A stretch of DNA of 64,000 nt, taken from assembly GCF_918797505.1 (NCBI RefSeq), contig NC_092794.1, forward strand, positions 70,531,345-70,595,344, written 5' to 3'. This DNA is from Bemisia tabaci. Lineage: Eukaryota; Arthropoda; Insecta; Hemiptera; Aleyrodidae. The notes beneath the pieces are model-generated. The model was given only the letters and a program-made list of their open reading frames with translations. It was not told the origin of the DNA and searched no databases. Below, piece by piece: positions 10,441-23,200 of the stretch. Each line of letters begins with the position of its first letter. Positions within the stretch are counted from its first letter, which is position 1. The translations under genes and the position numbers were made by a program.

Positions 10441-13400
10441 TTGTTATTTCATCATGTTTGTAACTACCTTTAAGATTATTTTCTATTCATTTTGTTATTG
10501 TTATTTTTCATTTGTAACTAAGTCTGAATTTAGAGTATGCAATCATTTGGATATTTTCTCTCTCTCACTCAAAAGTCATGTGAAATATTCATACACAGAA
10601 AAAAAAAGCAAATTTGTTATGTGGCATAAAAGTTGTTCCTCGTACAAACTCCTTTTCTCCTTACTGCTATCAGGTTCAGAGACTGGATCTGCAAGCGCAG
10701 TTTTCTTGTTCTATCACAGGCATTAGATTTCTGGAGTATCATCAGAGAAAAATTTTAAAACATTTTAGCTCTAGCAGACTTTAAGGACTTCTTTCATGAG
10801 CTACATAAATCAGATTTTCTTCGTATATTTGCTGAAAGTATCTACACCCAGGCTTGTGTGCATATTCCCAAACATTTAAAAATATTCCAGAGTCATTAAA
10901 TTATTTTTTAATTGTTAACGAAGGAGCAGCTCTCCTCATTTATTTTGTTATATTAGACTCCAATTTTTATTTTTTTTCATATTAGTGGAGAAGACTTAGA
11001 TCAAGCCACTGTAATTTTCATGAAATAATTCTGAAATTGAAGGTTCTCCCAATCTGACCTCTGCTCTGTAAATGAAAACCATGACTCTGGGGTTTCTCAA
11101 ATGGATGATGGGTACTTTTTTATTTTTTCAATTAAGTGTTGATTACACCTACTCTTTCTCATCCAGCAGGAATTAAACGAGAGCATTGCTTTCGAAATTT
11201 TACTTCCTAGAATACGAGAGAAAATATTAAATTTTGAATGAATAATATTGCTATCAAAGTTTTAATCTTTCACACCGTTTGTGATAAATTTGTATACCAT
11301 TACTTTGTACACTAGTGTTAAATTTTTCTCTAAGCCTTCTTATAAATTAAGCAAGAACTATCTTACAGATGAAAGATCATAGCAATTATGTTGTTGTAAT
11401 TATCTAATTTTCTCTTATTCTGTCAATTTTTTCTCAGCTTTTCATTTGTTTTTTCGTGAATGATTTTGTTTTCAATGGACCTATTTAGTTCCAACGGATT
11501 TTCAAATGCACAAAGGCCAATTCTTTTTTTTAAAAAAATAGATTTGAACTTTTCTGCCACTTGTGACGATTTTAGAGCAATCAAGCTCTGATGATCCAGT
11601 CGCTTTCTTAAAGCTACTAGCTTAGAATTTCCATTATCTTTGACATTTCAAAAGAAAAGTTTGTGTTTTAACATCCAAGTAAAGATGCTAACAAGAAACA
11701 TTATATTTTCCGCGGAGATTTTAATTATTTAGTTAAAAAAAGAGTTTTTATTCTTTTTGTCTCCATGAATTTTCCCATCTTTAATCTCACTGTCATCTTT
11801 AAGAGATCAGTAGCTTTTTTTTTCCTCCACACTTGATCTTTTTTCCTCCAGCTGATACTTTCTGTGGCTTTTTTACTTAAGTTAACTTGTATACGTGCAT
11901 AGTGATCCTTATTAGTTATTAAGTGTTAGATAACTTTTATATTCTCTTAAATGAAAACAATGTAATTATAATTTATTGTAATTGATTTAAAAATTTGTCC
12001 TATTGAAAAAAAAAATCTTTTTTGATGTATTTTTTATTCATGAGCAAAAAGGTTTTGCAACTGAGCGATACGATTTAAGAGTGCTTTATAAATTAAGTGT
12101 TTATTTTAGGTTAAGGTCAATTCATCCTTTCTAGCTTGAATTCTCTGTTTCTCGTGCTTTGATCGATGAAGAACAAAGCAAAAAAGCCAAATTTCCACTT
12201 CACTAAAATAGACCAGCTTCACATGCATTTGCCTGTAAACGCCTCGTTTTGTATTTTCTGTGCTTGGAAGGATGATAAATGGTTCAGTATTGCCTCCTAT
12301 GTTACAAAAATAATGTAGGAAAAGAAATTCCTCTTTTTATAGAGTCCTTAGATTTAAGATGCATCACCAAATATCCTACCCAAAATAAGGTTTTAAGTAC
12401 TGAGGTAAGGTTTTAAGTTCATTTATTACTGCCTGTAATACTGTATACCATAAATTTAATTTTTAATCGAGGACCTCCTTTTTTCTCTTCCTTTATTTTT
12501 TCAATCTACAGTTAAAAAATTATGTTTTTACCTCTACAATTTGAAGAAAAAGATTTATATGATTAATTGTATACCATTTAATGCAACTACTAATTGAGTC
12601 TCAGAATCATCTTTATTTTATATGCTGCTATACATAGCAAAATATGTTGATAAATGTTATCAATTTTAGCAAAATAAGCTTTCAATATGTCATGAGCAGG
12701 GTCACATCACAAATATATCAGAGTAAATTTTTTTGACCTCATAGGATGTGTGGAAAGTATTTGAAACAATGAAATTAAATAAGTTACATTTTGCAATGAG
12801 CAATCCCCATAACCTTGGAAGAGTTTTGAATCACCGTGAACTGATTTATTGCATAAAATATTATTTGGGTTTTTAATAATAATCAAAAACTGAAGGAAAA
12901 ACTAAACTGTAACATGCTATGCTTCCATTTTTGCAGCTGCATAAGAAACACATTTTTCATCCAAATCAACCCATTCCCTCTTTAACTGCTCTCTGTCTCT
13001 TATGTTTTGAATTTTCTTATCTCCTTCATTACACATTTGCAGTTTCTTTTGAGCGTATGCAAGGAAAGGGAAAAATACTATCTTAGCACTCAAATTATCG
13101 AGCAATATACTGATTGCATTGGTTACGCATTTAGACAAAATCTCATATTCGCGAGAAGTGAAAAAGAGTATTGCAAATTGAAAACAGGGTGAATATTATA
13201 CTACTTTTATTTTATTTTTAAGTCGCGTGTGCTCTGACTTTATTGTTAACTGTGATTTAACACGCCATTTTTCTAACTCGCAGCTCCTGTCGTGACAACG
13301 GGGATTAATAAGAGCATGTGCAATCCATGTCCCAAAACTGGAATCCGATGTCAGTACTTCTTGCACCGAACTCTATGATGAGAGTTGAAGCATTTCAATT

Positions 13401-15600
13401 CAGCCTTGACAAATTCCAGTGGAAGCTTAATCATTGAAGGCCTTCCTAAGTATTTTGAAAGTAGAAACAAATTATTACCCCCCTCTAAACCTCGATGATT
13501 TCTTAAATTTTCTCGTCTCACAGGACTCACTCTAAAATTGAGCTCTAATGACTAATGAGAGACACACAAATCAGAGGGCTTTCTATTCATGGTGGGGAGT
13601 TGCTTGTTAGAAGTACAACATGTATACGCATAGTAATTTACGCTAGTAATTTAAGAAATTTTATTTATAGCTATTGTATTTGTAAATACTGGAATTCTTT
13701 CTAGGAATAAAATTAACTCTATCATTGATTTTGATGTTACTTTTTTACTTTCCATGATAATTTCTCTGCTTCAAACAATTTTGTTAGTCATCAGTCTCAA
13801 ATCAGAGGTCATTCAGAGATCCATTTCATTTCTCGGAAGGGGGCCCATAAAATTTTTTGCATGAATTCTCCTGAGAGAGTCCCCCACTTTTCTATACATC
13901 GTTCTCTGCCAAGATTCAGATCTGTGCTAGCTTTGCTGCATTGCTGAATGAAAGAGAAAACGCATGTTTCACTAATCGGTTCAAAGTGAAACAAATTTCT
14001 CTTTTTAATCCACTCACTATTTCACCGCAATATTTTCTTCGTCAAGTCCCATTCTGTTCCCACTAAAATGTTTTTGAACAATCTCAGAGGAACTTCAGTA
14101 GGTACCAAAGTTAATGCCGATCTGCTGGTTGAATTTTTTAGTGTACCAGTCACATCTTAATGTCACTAAATGTTATTTCCTAATATAAGGAAATCTTTCC
14201 CCTCTAAACCACTTCTGCATAACTCATCCGAAACAAGTTTTCCCCCAGTTTTCCTCAGAAAATGTCACTTATGGCTGAATTTTCTTGTAAATTAACAGGG
14301 ATTGTTAAATAATCTCTCACCTGCAAACCAATTGCATGTATTTTTGCACTCCAAAGTTTCTCCACATGATATTTTTCCAACAAATATGTACCTTTCTTTC
14401 ACATGAAAGCATCCAATTTGCATTCCTTGCTATGGTATGGTGCAATGCTGTTTAAGCATTACATAAAGTACAGGGCATTTTGGTAAATTTATTTACTCCC
14501 TCCCCTGGCCTTTGTAAGGTGACAAGATATCCTTTCATTTTGAATCACGTAAGACTGATCTGAACCCCCTTCCCCCTCTAATTTCTCAACAAATAACGGA
14601 AGAAGCATGAGAAACAGCTGAAAAACACATATTTTTGTTGGTAAATAATATGTTTGTTTTTTTTTTTGTTTTTTTTTTTTTTTTTTCAAGTGGGTGACCA
14701 ATGTAAGATTGGACTCTCCACCCCCCTCATCTGCTCGTGAACTCTAGCATAGCAAGTTTTGACTCCTCTAAATGGCCTATGTAATACTTAAACGCCCCTT
14801 AATAGGATTCATGGATATTCGCTCAGAAGGAAAGATTAAGTTCATTACATAGTATACTAACTTTATCATGAATAGTTTCATTATCAGCTGTACCGTAGCA
14901 GAAAGCTCTAAAACTCAGTTGCAACAAGAGAGAAAACTAAAGGGGAAGGACTTCCTGAACAGTAATGTTCTAACGTATAGGTTAAAGAGCAATGGTTTAA
15001 AGTTCCTTGAAATTCAAAGAACTAATTTTAAAAACTTAAACAGGGGTTTGACTGAAGTAAAATAAAATAAAATGAAACAAATAATTTCATTTTATAATTC
15101 ATCTTATTTTATTTTATTCATCTCAATCGATTTTTCGTATGATTGGTGGTTATTTAAGTTTTTAATTTAGTTCTTTTACTCTCGTAGGTCGTTGACCAAC
15201 AATATAAATGTTTTCTGCTCATCGTTCCTGTGGGCGGTCATATAATTTGTATTTTTCCTTTTATATTTCCCGTCCCATCTCCTGGGAGACATAGAAATCC
15301 TCCACGCATGAAAATTGTGCTTGAAAAACTTATCTATGTAATGAAATTTAAATGTTACTGCCAGGTCAAAGTTTCCAAGAATTTTTGTTACTACGTAATG
15401 GAAGGGAAATGATTCTTAGTGTATGTGCTTACGTATTCTAGTATGCATTACTTTCTTAAATGGTTGGAAATTATATTGAAGTCTTCTGATAAAATAATAC
15501 ATCCAAATTATATTTATATTTCTTCAATGCTCAAAATGGAAAGTAATTCCCTCCATAAAACCGGGCTCCACACTAAGCAGCATTCTCTAAACTTAACATG
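10440..15600. other. non-coding; no gene recognised
   Basis: AT-rich intron-like or intergenic DNA with T-runs, for example near 14660-14687. The listed short frames show no domain, splice context or codon pattern. Confidence 0.5.
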
Positions 15601-15625
15601 GTAGATTTTATGTATCTCCCAAATT

Positions 15626-15889
15626 TCATGTTGATTCGAGCTGAGCGACTTGACTCAGCATTTGCTGCACCAGCTGAAAGTCAGTATTTGCGGCATAAGT
15701 CCAGTAGATTCCACCTGCAAAGCTGAGCATACCGTTAAGTTTCCTAATTTGAATGAGTAACTTGACATTTGGCAAGTAGTGCTGATTTTCTTGCCACTTG
15801 CCTTTGAATTTTTGTTGCTTGGCTTGCTTTTTGGCCAATGCCGCGTATCGAATAGGTTGTCCCAAGGCAACTATCGCAGGTGTAAGTTT
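15626..15889 (-). CDS. unrecognised ORF, about 85 codons, no clear start
   Basis: An open - strand frame of over 80 codons ends in TGA at 15626. It contains PAIVALGQPIRYAALAKKQA, KQQKFKGKWQENQHYLPNVK and SFAGGIYWTYAANTDFQLVQ. Composition (Gln/Lys-rich, then aromatic and aliphatic) is more protein-like than neighbouring frames. There is no convincing ATG; it may be an exon or a retrocopy fragment. I do not recognise the family. Confidence 0.25.
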   Translation of the reverse strand, partial: KLTPAIVALGQPIRYAALAKKQAKQQKFKGKWQENQHYLPNVKLLIQIRKLNGMLSFAGGIYWTYAANTDFQLVQQMLSQVAQLEST

Positions 15890-16223
15890 ACATAGATGGT
15901 AGTCTCATTGTTGAAGTTCATCTGAAATACTGTATTAAAGGGAAATTCCTGTTAAATTTCAGCACTCTAAATGACAATAAATAGTATTTTTGCACTCAAA
16001 GGTCAACATTATCTTGCCCTAAAAACGTGTTGTTCAGCATACAAAGCTCAAACTTGCCAACATTATGATTCATGAGCCTCTCAGTATAATGTGTAATGAG
16101 CTGTAAAAAATGACAGGTGCCATACTCAACTCATCAAAAATTTTGCTTGTGTTTGCAGTGTTGAATCAGGAACAGTTTGTTTAAGAGGGGTTCGAAATCA
16201 GTTAAAATTTTCTTAGAGTAGTT

Positions 16224-16360
16224 GGATTACATTCTGCAACAAGGAACCACTATTACTGGCTCTTCCTTAAAAGCACCCTCCTCCGTAGGGAATCTAATGG
16301 CATATATGTTGTTTCTAAAGTAAGCTAGAAATAGTGGTACCTTATTGCAAAATGTAGTCC
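16224..16360. mobile_element. 137-bp MITE
   Basis: Ends ggattacattctgcaa and ttgcaaaatgtagtcc. Exactly 137 bp, like the copies at 16877, 47310 and 53020. Confidence 0.78.
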
Positions 16361-16876
16361 TGTTGATCCTCATGAGTTCTTTTTCTCGCAGATGAAAGTT
16401 GTCGTTTTGTAAAACTCATACCATAGGTGACGTCATTGCTTACTTACAATGGGAGGGCAGATCGATGACTTAAGTGCGAAAGCGCGTATCTCTGTTTGCT
16501 ACATTGCAGACTTCCTGTCGAACTTTATTTTTCCTTTGAATAACTAGTCAACTTAATTTCTTTTTAATATCTCCTCGTGATCCTTTTCCTCCCAGGAGAC
16601 TCTTCTGTAAAAATTTCAAGCTATTAAGTTGGCGTGCTCCTCTTCAAAATAATAAAATAGGAGCAGACAATTTGAAACACCACAATCGAGGTATGTGGTT
16701 TCGCACTTTGGCCATCAAGATGAATTTAGAACTGACTCTTCAATTTTTTTTCTTTAAAATGGTTTCCATATTTTCTGAATAACGTGATCGCTTCTTAAGT
16801 TGCTCACTCCCATGCTTCCGGTTGACTCTGTGTTTAGTGCACCGAAAAAGTCATTAAAGTTTTCACCGTAATAAAT

Positions 16877-17013
16877 GGACTGCATTTTGCAATTTGGAGC
16901 TATAAATTCTAACTCATCTGAAAGAACACTTATGTGCATAGGGAAACTAATGGCACATACGATGTTTTTAAACCGGGCTAGAATTTATAGTTCCAAGTTG
17001 CAAAATGCAGTCC
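16877..17013. mobile_element. 137-bp MITE with AAAT target duplication
   Basis: Ends ggactgcattttgcaa / ttgcaaaatgcagtcc, flanked on both sides by aaat. Ends 88 bp before the orphan exon at 17102. Confidence 0.88.
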
Positions 17014-17101
17014 AAATTAACTTAGATAAGAATCTTCTTTTAATTCCCTCATTTGATGAAAGTGACTCAATGAAAATAATGTGGTTGCTCATATTTTTCA
17101 G

Positions 17102-17254
17102 GGGACTGTTACTCCTAAGACGTCCAGTTCACCTCCCCTCCGAGGTGGCGACTCGTGGAATCCTCCACGTGAACAGATTCCTGACTTCCAGCCGTTGCAT
17201 CCGGATGATAGTGGAGACTCGAGTGATTTGGAAATCAAGAGACCTAAAATCTAG
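17102..17254 (+). CDS. orphan terminal exon, 50 codons, gene uncertain (possible alternative exd 3' exon)
   Basis: A strong acceptor (atatttttcag) is followed by a 153-nt open stretch ending in TAG. In phase 0 it encodes GTVTPKTSSSPPLRGGDSWN, then PPREQIPDFQPLHPDDSGDS and SDLEIKRPKI. The composition (Pro/Ser-rich, acidic, ending in a basic KRPK-like motif) and its higher GC than the flanks look like real coding sequence. It starts in phase 0, as the donor at 6486 requires, so it could be an alternative last exon of exd. It could equally be the last exon of another gene. I do not recognise the sequence from any Extradenticle protein. A 137-bp MITE lies just upstream (16877-17013). Confidence 0.5.
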   Translation, partial: GTVTPKTSSSPPLRGGDSWNPPREQIPDFQPLHPDDSGDSSDLEIKRPKI

Positions 17255-20200
17255 GATTAAAATGGTTAAACCCTCTTTCCTCATGCTATATATACGCTCG
17301 TTCACGATGGTTTATTCTGCACAGTTTTAACAGATTGTTTTGATTGCTTCAGAAATAGTTCTTGGTACTATCTTTACTTTGTCAAAGTTCACACTCCGCA
17401 TAATCCATAAAGTAAAAGTAATTTACTTTTAAGTTTGCAATTTTCTATGTTATAGTTGACTTTTAAAATTATTTCTTTTGTACCTAGCCGCGAGGATTTG
17501 GAACTGATTTACGAATCAATCATCAATCTCCATGAATATCTCCATACATCTGACACATTATTTCAAAAGCTTGTTCCTCTACCCCACTAAAATTTAAAAT
17601 AATCAATTTTCTATCAAATTAATTTCTCTCAAGGATTGTCTCATTTATCTGCAAAATGAAACGGACACACCCTCCTCAAGATGTCAAAATCAACTTTAAG
17701 AGTAGATTTGTGCTCTCTTGAGAAATCTCTATAAAAAGAAAAACGAAAAAATATAAATGAATGAAACAAAAACATTGTTTTCTCATGTCGCTGGTTACTG
17801 CATGAGCTTTACCTCAATTTTTCAGTAACTTGTTTTTCTAAGTTAGTGGGCAGACAGTATGCACCAAAATGTTTTATCAAAGGCTAATTTGAACGCTTGT
17901 TCTGAATTTTTAACTGCCTTATGAATGACGTATTGGAAACTGTAAAGAATAAGCCAGCGCTGAATTAAAGCTTGTGTTAAGGAGCCACTATGGTTTCATC
18001 TGTGGTTTTATTGATTTTATTTCTTTTCGAAGTAGAACCCTCTCTCGTTCATTATTCTCCTATGAAATGAGTTCAGTTGCTTTTTCTATCTTTACTATTG
18101 AGTTTTCAATACACTGTTATTTTTTCTTTTTATTTGTTAATGTTTCTGTTGCACAATTAAAAGGCACTTAATTTGGTATGAGGCTGTAGTAAAGAAAACC
18201 AAAAACTAATTTGAACTTTTGTTGTTTTTTGGCCTCATTCCTTATTAAGTTGATTTTTAATTGTTGAATTTTGAGCTGAATAAGTTTTTTGTCATTTCCT
18301 TAGTACGGTTTTCATTTTTCGCTTTTTAGTGGAAAGTTGATTTATTTGTAATTTTCACTTTTAAAAGGAAGTCTTACAATACAACAGAATCTTTTTAATA
18401 GTTTTTACTTTATAAATTCATTCAATAACTTTGTTTCACAGAAATTCTTTCCTTTGACCATAGTGCTTGACTAAAATTTTAGAATCTATTGAGGGTGAAT
18501 CCTTCTCCAATACTGTACAATGGTTAACCTAGTATACGTAAACTTTTTGTCTTAAATGTTTTTATTCATAGTTCTAGAAATGATTTATTTTTGTTTTTTT
18601 GCTGTAACTTGAAGAATGGGAGAACCTTGCACTCTCTGCCTGTCATGAATTCATTAGTCTATCAAAAGTAGGTACCTATTGAGGAAACTGTGTTGAGACA
18701 GTGCAACACACTTCTCATCAACATCAGTTCAAAATAACTTTTCTCTTTTAAGTGTCTTCACTATGGACTACTAGACAAGTTACAAATTTAAACGTAATGA
18801 TTTGTGTGTTTTAATCAAAAGTTCACATAGAACATGATCTGTGCAACAATTTATGGAAAGTAACTCTTATAACCAAGATGTTTACGTTTTTTGATGCCTA
18901 AATTCAAACTTCCCGTCCCTATAAAAAACCATAATCTACTTGAGTTGAATCGCACACTAGACTTTACTACAACAGTCCCTGCTGTTTGAAAATATAACAA
19001 TCTCAATCTCGGCACTTTGGCTTAGCAGTAGCAGGTTGTTTACACTTTGAACAACACAGGGTGCAGAAGGAACACCGCTCGATCAAAAAGCCTGTGAAAA
19101 TAATTTAAACGCTTGATTTGATTCAGGCAGACTCTTCAGGTTTATCTTGTAATCTGGAACTTCAAATTTTTCATGACTAGTGGTACATAAAAATGCTAAT
19201 ATCTTGGTTAGGAGTGAATATCAGAATTCGTTTGCAAGGCATTATGCCTTAAAGAAAATTTTCTGGAAAAAACATATACGAGAATGCATAAAAGCTTACA
19301 AGTATTTTCTAAAAGACTAAATCCATGAGCTTTCTATGTCTAAAAATAAATTATCTCGCTGAGAAAAAAAATTGAACACATATTTTGTACTCCATAGTCC
19401 GTCAACTTAGTTTTCAGCCAGATCTCAGGTTTAGTCTGAGAGCACACGCGCATGACAGTCATTGATCAGTGTAAAGTTCCTAATTCCATTTATGACAAAA
19501 ATGCAACATCAGTTGTTTTGTATTTCTGAAAGCATCTTTTCATATATTCTTTATTGAGTGTCTTGTCTTTTTTCCATTGTTATTTTCAGTCAACGTATTC
19601 TCTAAAAACTGGACCTGCCAAAAACGGGTACTTTAACAAAACCTACACAAGCAGAATTGATAAATATAATTTATTTAAGCTCCTGCTCTGACAGATTGCT
19701 TTAATGGTTCAGCCTTTCTTGTGTCATCTTGAAAATGTGTCATTCTTTCGTTCTCTTAAAAAATTACTTGTTTGTAATAGCTTTTTCTGCAAAAGAAGGG
19801 AGAGAAATCTTTGACTGAAAAATTTTCATCTTTGTTTGTACTTTCACTAATTTGAGCTTTCATAAAATGCAATCAATGCTTAGAGCTTGTCTCTGAAGTC
19901 AACCCCAGTATACGTATGAAATACACATCATAAGTAATGTTTGATTAATATTAATATTTTATTTTATTTCTTTTGTCAGATTTTAGAAGTTAGGTCACCT
20001 GAGTATCTTTATTCGTCTGTGATTTTACCCAAAAGATCTAAACAGCCCTCTTTAACATTGTCCACTCTTGAGAAAGTGAAACAAGAGCTGTGAGGTTCAA
20101 AAATTGTCTTTCAGCACAGTCTAATAAAAAGAAAGCATGCATCTTTCTTGATCCCTGTAAGTATGATTTGTAACCATCAGCCAAGGTTAGTTGGTTGAGC

Positions 20201-20300
20201 AGTAAATGTAAAAATTTCCCGTGGGTTGGTCAGAAAAAACAGAAAGGTGAAACAAAATTGGAAAAAACAGCAACGGAAAGTAGAGGAAGAAAAAGAAGGA
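17255..20300. other. non-coding; no gene recognised
   Basis: AT-rich sequence that would be 3'UTR/flank if the exon at 17102 is real. An attaaa hexamer occurs near 17965. Confidence 0.4.
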
Positions 20301-20308
20301 AGATGGAA

Positions 20309-20330
20309 GGAGAGAGAGAGAGAGAGAGAG
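20309..20330. repeat. (GA)n microsatellite
   Basis: About eleven GA dinucleotides in a purine-rich context. Confidence 0.9.
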
Positions 20331-20488
20331 TGATGAACGGATGCTTTTGACACATTGATTAGAGGGAATTCCTGTATTAGATGGCAAAGAGGAATTTTTT
20401 CTTCTCTCTCTCTTTTTTTGAACATTTATCAAGCTAAACAGCTTAAACTGATTGAGTTATTTAAAGTTAGTCCGTTTCGATTGCAGAT

Positions 20489-20587
20489 TCTGCCAAAGGG
20501 ACCAGGAGGCTCCGGCCTTCCAAGAGTACAGAAAATGAACGTCTTTAATTTTTATTTCAATGTACCAAGAGTCAATTTTGCTCTCTG
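20489..20587 (+). CDS. weak candidate exon after an acceptor-like site
   Basis: The sequence ttcgattgcag resembles an acceptor and is followed by a short GC-richer patch. Phase 0 gives ILPKGPGGSGLPRVQKMNVF and then a less convincing stretch to TGA. Another phase gives SAKGTRRLRPSKSTENERL followed by TAA. No donor and no recognised family. Listed only because its composition differs from the flanking intron-like DNA. Confidence 0.15.
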
Positions 20588-22282
20588 ATAGCATCTTTCT
20601 TCGGCTGCTGCAAGTGTAAGCAAGCATGAAAAACACTAAAAATTTCTCTGAAAGTTGTTAATTATTGTAAGCAATGAAGGAAGAATTTCCTGTGTGTATT
20701 ATCCAATTTCAAATAGGTTACCTACTTGCTCTCTCATCTAATCAAAATGTATTTTTGACCTGTGCCTGCCCTTAATATGTACTTACAGTCCCAAGTCATT
20801 TCAGAAAAGAGATTTAAACATATTAAAATGAATGAGTACTTCTTGAGTAATATATTTTTCATAGGTCTTCCTACCTGCTAGACTTTTTCCATTTTAGTAT
20901 GCATTTACATATTGCAGATTTTAATGACCCTTTTGTAGGTCTTCAACCTGACTTATACGGATCTGGCTCTATAACCTGCTCAATCCGAAGGGGTTTTTTT
21001 CCCACAAATTGGTAGGTAATAATTGTAGTGTACAACATTTACGAGATAATATTGTAGGATGCAAACACAGCAGGGCAGGCTTCCTGGCCTCTATTTTCAA
21101 ACACCAGCTCCGAAGTTACTATTCATCCTCCTAGCATTTTTATAATTTCATAGATGTTTCAATCAATCATCTCATCCATCCGTAATTTTTAATGCCTCCC
21201 GATTTCTGTAGAACATTTTATTGCTTTTATCAGAGGTTTTGCTGCAACCTTTTTAGTAAAGTTGAATCCTGGGTTTCATTTTTACTATTCTGTCAGCATA
21301 TTTTTATTTTTTTTTTTTACTCTATCGAAGTACTACTCTTTTTTCTCTCCTCTCAACCCCACCTTATTTATAATTCACCTTGAATCACCTCAAAGTAAAT
21401 TTTCTTGTCTAGCTCGTTTAACGATCTGTTGAATTTTGGGAATCTGAACGCTTGCTGTCCAAAAGAAAATTGTCACTGAAAGTTGTCCAGTAAAGTTGAT
21501 TAATTATAAATAAGATGCGATTATTTTGACTGCAATGTATTGAGGCAGTGTTAAATGCGAGTTTGTGTAACAAATATTACATTTGTGTAGCATAGTGAAA
21601 GACACATCCACGTATCCTCAAAGGAGTGCAATTATCAAGGGTCTGAATTTCAAGTGAAAAACTAGTGCAATGCATTAATTTGTTGACTTGTGCATCTGAT
21701 TAAATGCAAAACTTAGGTCCGTCAGGAATTTATTTTCAAACTTATTTTGTTTATATATTTTAATATTCAGTTGGAAGTAAATTTTTGACCCTGGCTTCAA
21801 AATATCTTAGAAAACAAATGCATCCTCTTCCTTTGTATTTTGGTTTATCCTCTTTTACCATCTCTATTTTCACCTTGAGAGTCGTTATATCCTTTGAATC
21901 AGTTTAGAATTACGCTTATATAAAAGTGAAATACAATAACGTTAACTTTCACAGCTCTCTTCATAGTAAGAATACCTACCTTTATTCATCCTTGAAAATC
22001 ATTTAAGTTGTATGCATAACTAGATTAGTAAACTATCCCAAGTGATACTCAAAGTTATACCAGGATTTCCTTTTGAAATCCACAAGTAACTAAGAACTTA
22101 TCAATGTATACGATTTTTTATTTGCCCTTTTAAAAGTTTAACAAAAATTGACTAGTTTCTTATTATCTTAGTGATTAGTGTTATTGCTGTAAAGTTAAAA
22201 TGAAAGTATCATCCTTTATCTTTTAAGTTATATTTTGTAGAGTTTTTGTTCACTTTGTCTCTTCATACCAGTCTTTTTTCCT

Positions 22283-22863
22283 TAGGCCTTGTCTCGATGG
22301 CATACCTGTTGAGGGAATTTGGTGCAACTGTTGTGCGTTTGTTGCACCAACCGAAGTTCCCTGTCTCGACGCACACGTATGTATTCCTGAATCTTTTAGG
22401 CGGGAATATTTGAACAGCATTAATTTTTTTAGGTTAAACGATGTCAACTGAGGTAATTGAACTGATATTTATCAACGGGAAGTGAATACTTTGCTATTTT
22501 TCAACCAAGTATAACAAAAAACAATAACATAACACTGATAAGGATAAAAAGATATTATATTCGATAAAATTGTATTTTCCTGCTGTAGTGATATGCTACT
22601 AACTAAAATATAAAATTGATACTGAAATTTATACAAATATTTCTAAATAATAACCGCTCAGAAATAAAACACCTGTAGTAAACTCCTGCTTCACGTGTAA
22701 TCAGCGTTTATCAATTCAGAACACGAAAGTAAACACCTGTTCAAGTTTCCAGGTTTCTGACCTTGAAAGTTTCACTCATAAATGACACATTTTTGCAACA
22801 CATCCTTCCTTCAACAGTTTCACAAAGTACCCCCAACAATTGCGCCGTCGAGACAAGGCCTTA
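22283..22863. mobile_element. MITE with AGGCCTTGTCTCGA inverted ends
   Basis: Left end taggccttgtctcgatggc and right end gccgtcgagacaaggcctta pair closely about 580 bp apart. A second internal pair (gaagttccctgtctcgacg) lies near 22360. No transposase frame inside. Confidence 0.7.
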
Positions 22864-22947
22864 TGTTTGTTAAGTTCTTTAGTGAATCTATATCGGAAGT
22901 AAATGAACATCAATACAGGGTGATACTAAAGTCCTGCGCCACCTATA

Positions 22948-23200
22948 CTGCCGTGCGAAGGAAAAACGCCATGTGAACATCCGAGAGTTGTAAAATTTCC
23001 TCCGATAAAATATTTATTTTTACAGGAAATTATGAATTTTTTTCCTTGAAATTTTCAGGAACTTTAGAGGAAATTGCAAACAAAATTATTTGACAAATTG
23101 GAGGGAAAATATTCATTTGTTTCCGAAGAAATTTGTATCTGATCAAAAGAAATTTGGCAATGTCTGAAGGTTCATACAGCATTCTTCCCTAGCACGACAG
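22948..23200. mobile_element. 253-bp MITE, copy 1
   Basis: Ends ctgccgtgcgaaggaaaaac / cttccctagcacgacag. Same length and ends as copies at 49405, 49759, 54880 and 56014. Confidence 0.8.

Noticed and set aside
16875..17330. 151-codon + strand ORF
   Set aside because: Its first third is a 137-bp MITE and its remainder is a shifted frame of the orphan exon at 17102. The phase-0 frame after the acceptor is the better reading.
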